From an uncultured Asticcacaulis sp. (GTDB lineage Bacteria; Pseudomonadota; Alphaproteobacteria; Caulobacterales; Caulobacteraceae), in the NCBI GenBank assembly GCA_946480525.1, contig CAMLLA010000304.1, positions 1 to 5,026 on the forward strand: 5,026 nt of DNA. The letters run 5' to 3'. Of the stretch, positions 4,894 to 5,026 are shown in pieces. Every line of letters begins with the position of its first letter. Position 1 is the stretch's first letter. The notes beneath the pieces are model-generated. The model made no database searches. It had not been told where the DNA came from and worked only from the letters and a program-made list of their open reading frames with translations. The position numbers and the translations under genes were made by a program.

Positions 4894-5026
4894 ATGGTTG
4901 ATTACTATATCTCGCCGACCGGAAACGGTTCAAAGAATGGCGTTGGTGTCGAGAATGCATCCACACTTAGTCAGCTTGACAAGATTTTAGCCAAGGCCCA
5001 GGCGGGTGACCGCGTCCTGATCATCG
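4894..5026 (+). CDS. Probable right-handed beta-helix protein, N-terminal fragment (runs off right edge)
   Basis: Translation from the ATG at 4894 stays open to the window end, giving 44 residues that start MVDYYISPTGNGSKNGVG and end LAKAQAGDRVLII. The pattern [YF]Y[VI]SPTGNDxNxG, then a helix, then A[QK]xGDxVLI, is the common opening of right-handed parallel beta-helix proteins (pectate-lyase-like fold, including polysaccharide lyases, alginate epimerase-like proteins and secreted RTX proteins). The ribosome binding site is clear: GGAG at 4882-4885, eight nt before the ATG. There is no signal peptide, so if it is exported the route would be a C-terminal signal such as type I secretion, like the neighbouring RTX protein. 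That is inference. The visible part cannot show whether it is an enzyme, an adhesin or a structural protein. A terminator sits immediately upstream in the leader. Confidence 0.72.
   Translation, partial: MVDYYISPTGNGSKNGVGVENASTLSQLDKILAKAQAGDRVLII

Overview
The window looks like an accessory cell-surface locus from a Gram-negative bacterium. Moderately high GC in the genes, Shine-Dalgarno starts, a Wzx-type polysaccharide exporter and a hemolysin-type (RTX) protein with a C-terminal secretion tail fit an alphaproteobacterium best. That placement is inference; no rRNA or housekeeping marker is present to fix the taxon.

Left half (1-3082, all minus strand): a tightly packed polysaccharide operon read right to left. 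It encodes a membrane acyltransferase of the acyltransferase-3 family (3082-1910), a 503-residue lipopolysaccharide/exopolysaccharide flippase (1905-394) and the N-terminal third of a GT4-type glycosyltransferase (401 to beyond the left edge). The first junction is a 4-nt gap and the second an 8-nt overlap, so the three are probably co-transcribed and translationally coupled. Together they would build, O-acylate and export a surface polysaccharide.

Middle (3083-4130): about 410 nt of non-coding DNA holds the likely operon promoter, an almost perfect 14-nt direct repeat around it, and two short inverted repeats. Next comes a strong intrinsic terminator (3492-3523, minus strand) that ends the transcript of a small RTX protein (4130-3579, 183 residues). 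This protein is almost nothing but a calcium-binding beta-roll plus a type I secretion-like C-terminus. Its real start is the internal ATG at 4130, which has a good ribosome binding site, and not the longer upstream extension.

Right part (4131-5026): 763 nt without a convincing protein gene separates the RTX gene from a divergently oriented plus-strand gene. That gene starts at 4894 and runs off the right edge; its N-terminus resembles the opening of right-handed parallel beta-helix proteins (polysaccharide lyase/epimerase-like). The most unusual element is a textbook rho-independent terminator (4851-4874) placed 19 nt upstream of this start codon with no evident gene in front of it. This suggests leader attenuation or a small RNA. 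The same intergenic region carries several GGTWAACCAA-like motifs and two 5-2-5 palindromes.

Overall, a polysaccharide synthesis/export operon sits beside two probably secreted proteins, an RTX beta-roll and a beta-helix protein. This is consistent with a calcium-responsive extracellular matrix or surface layer, but no type I secretion genes are visible here.
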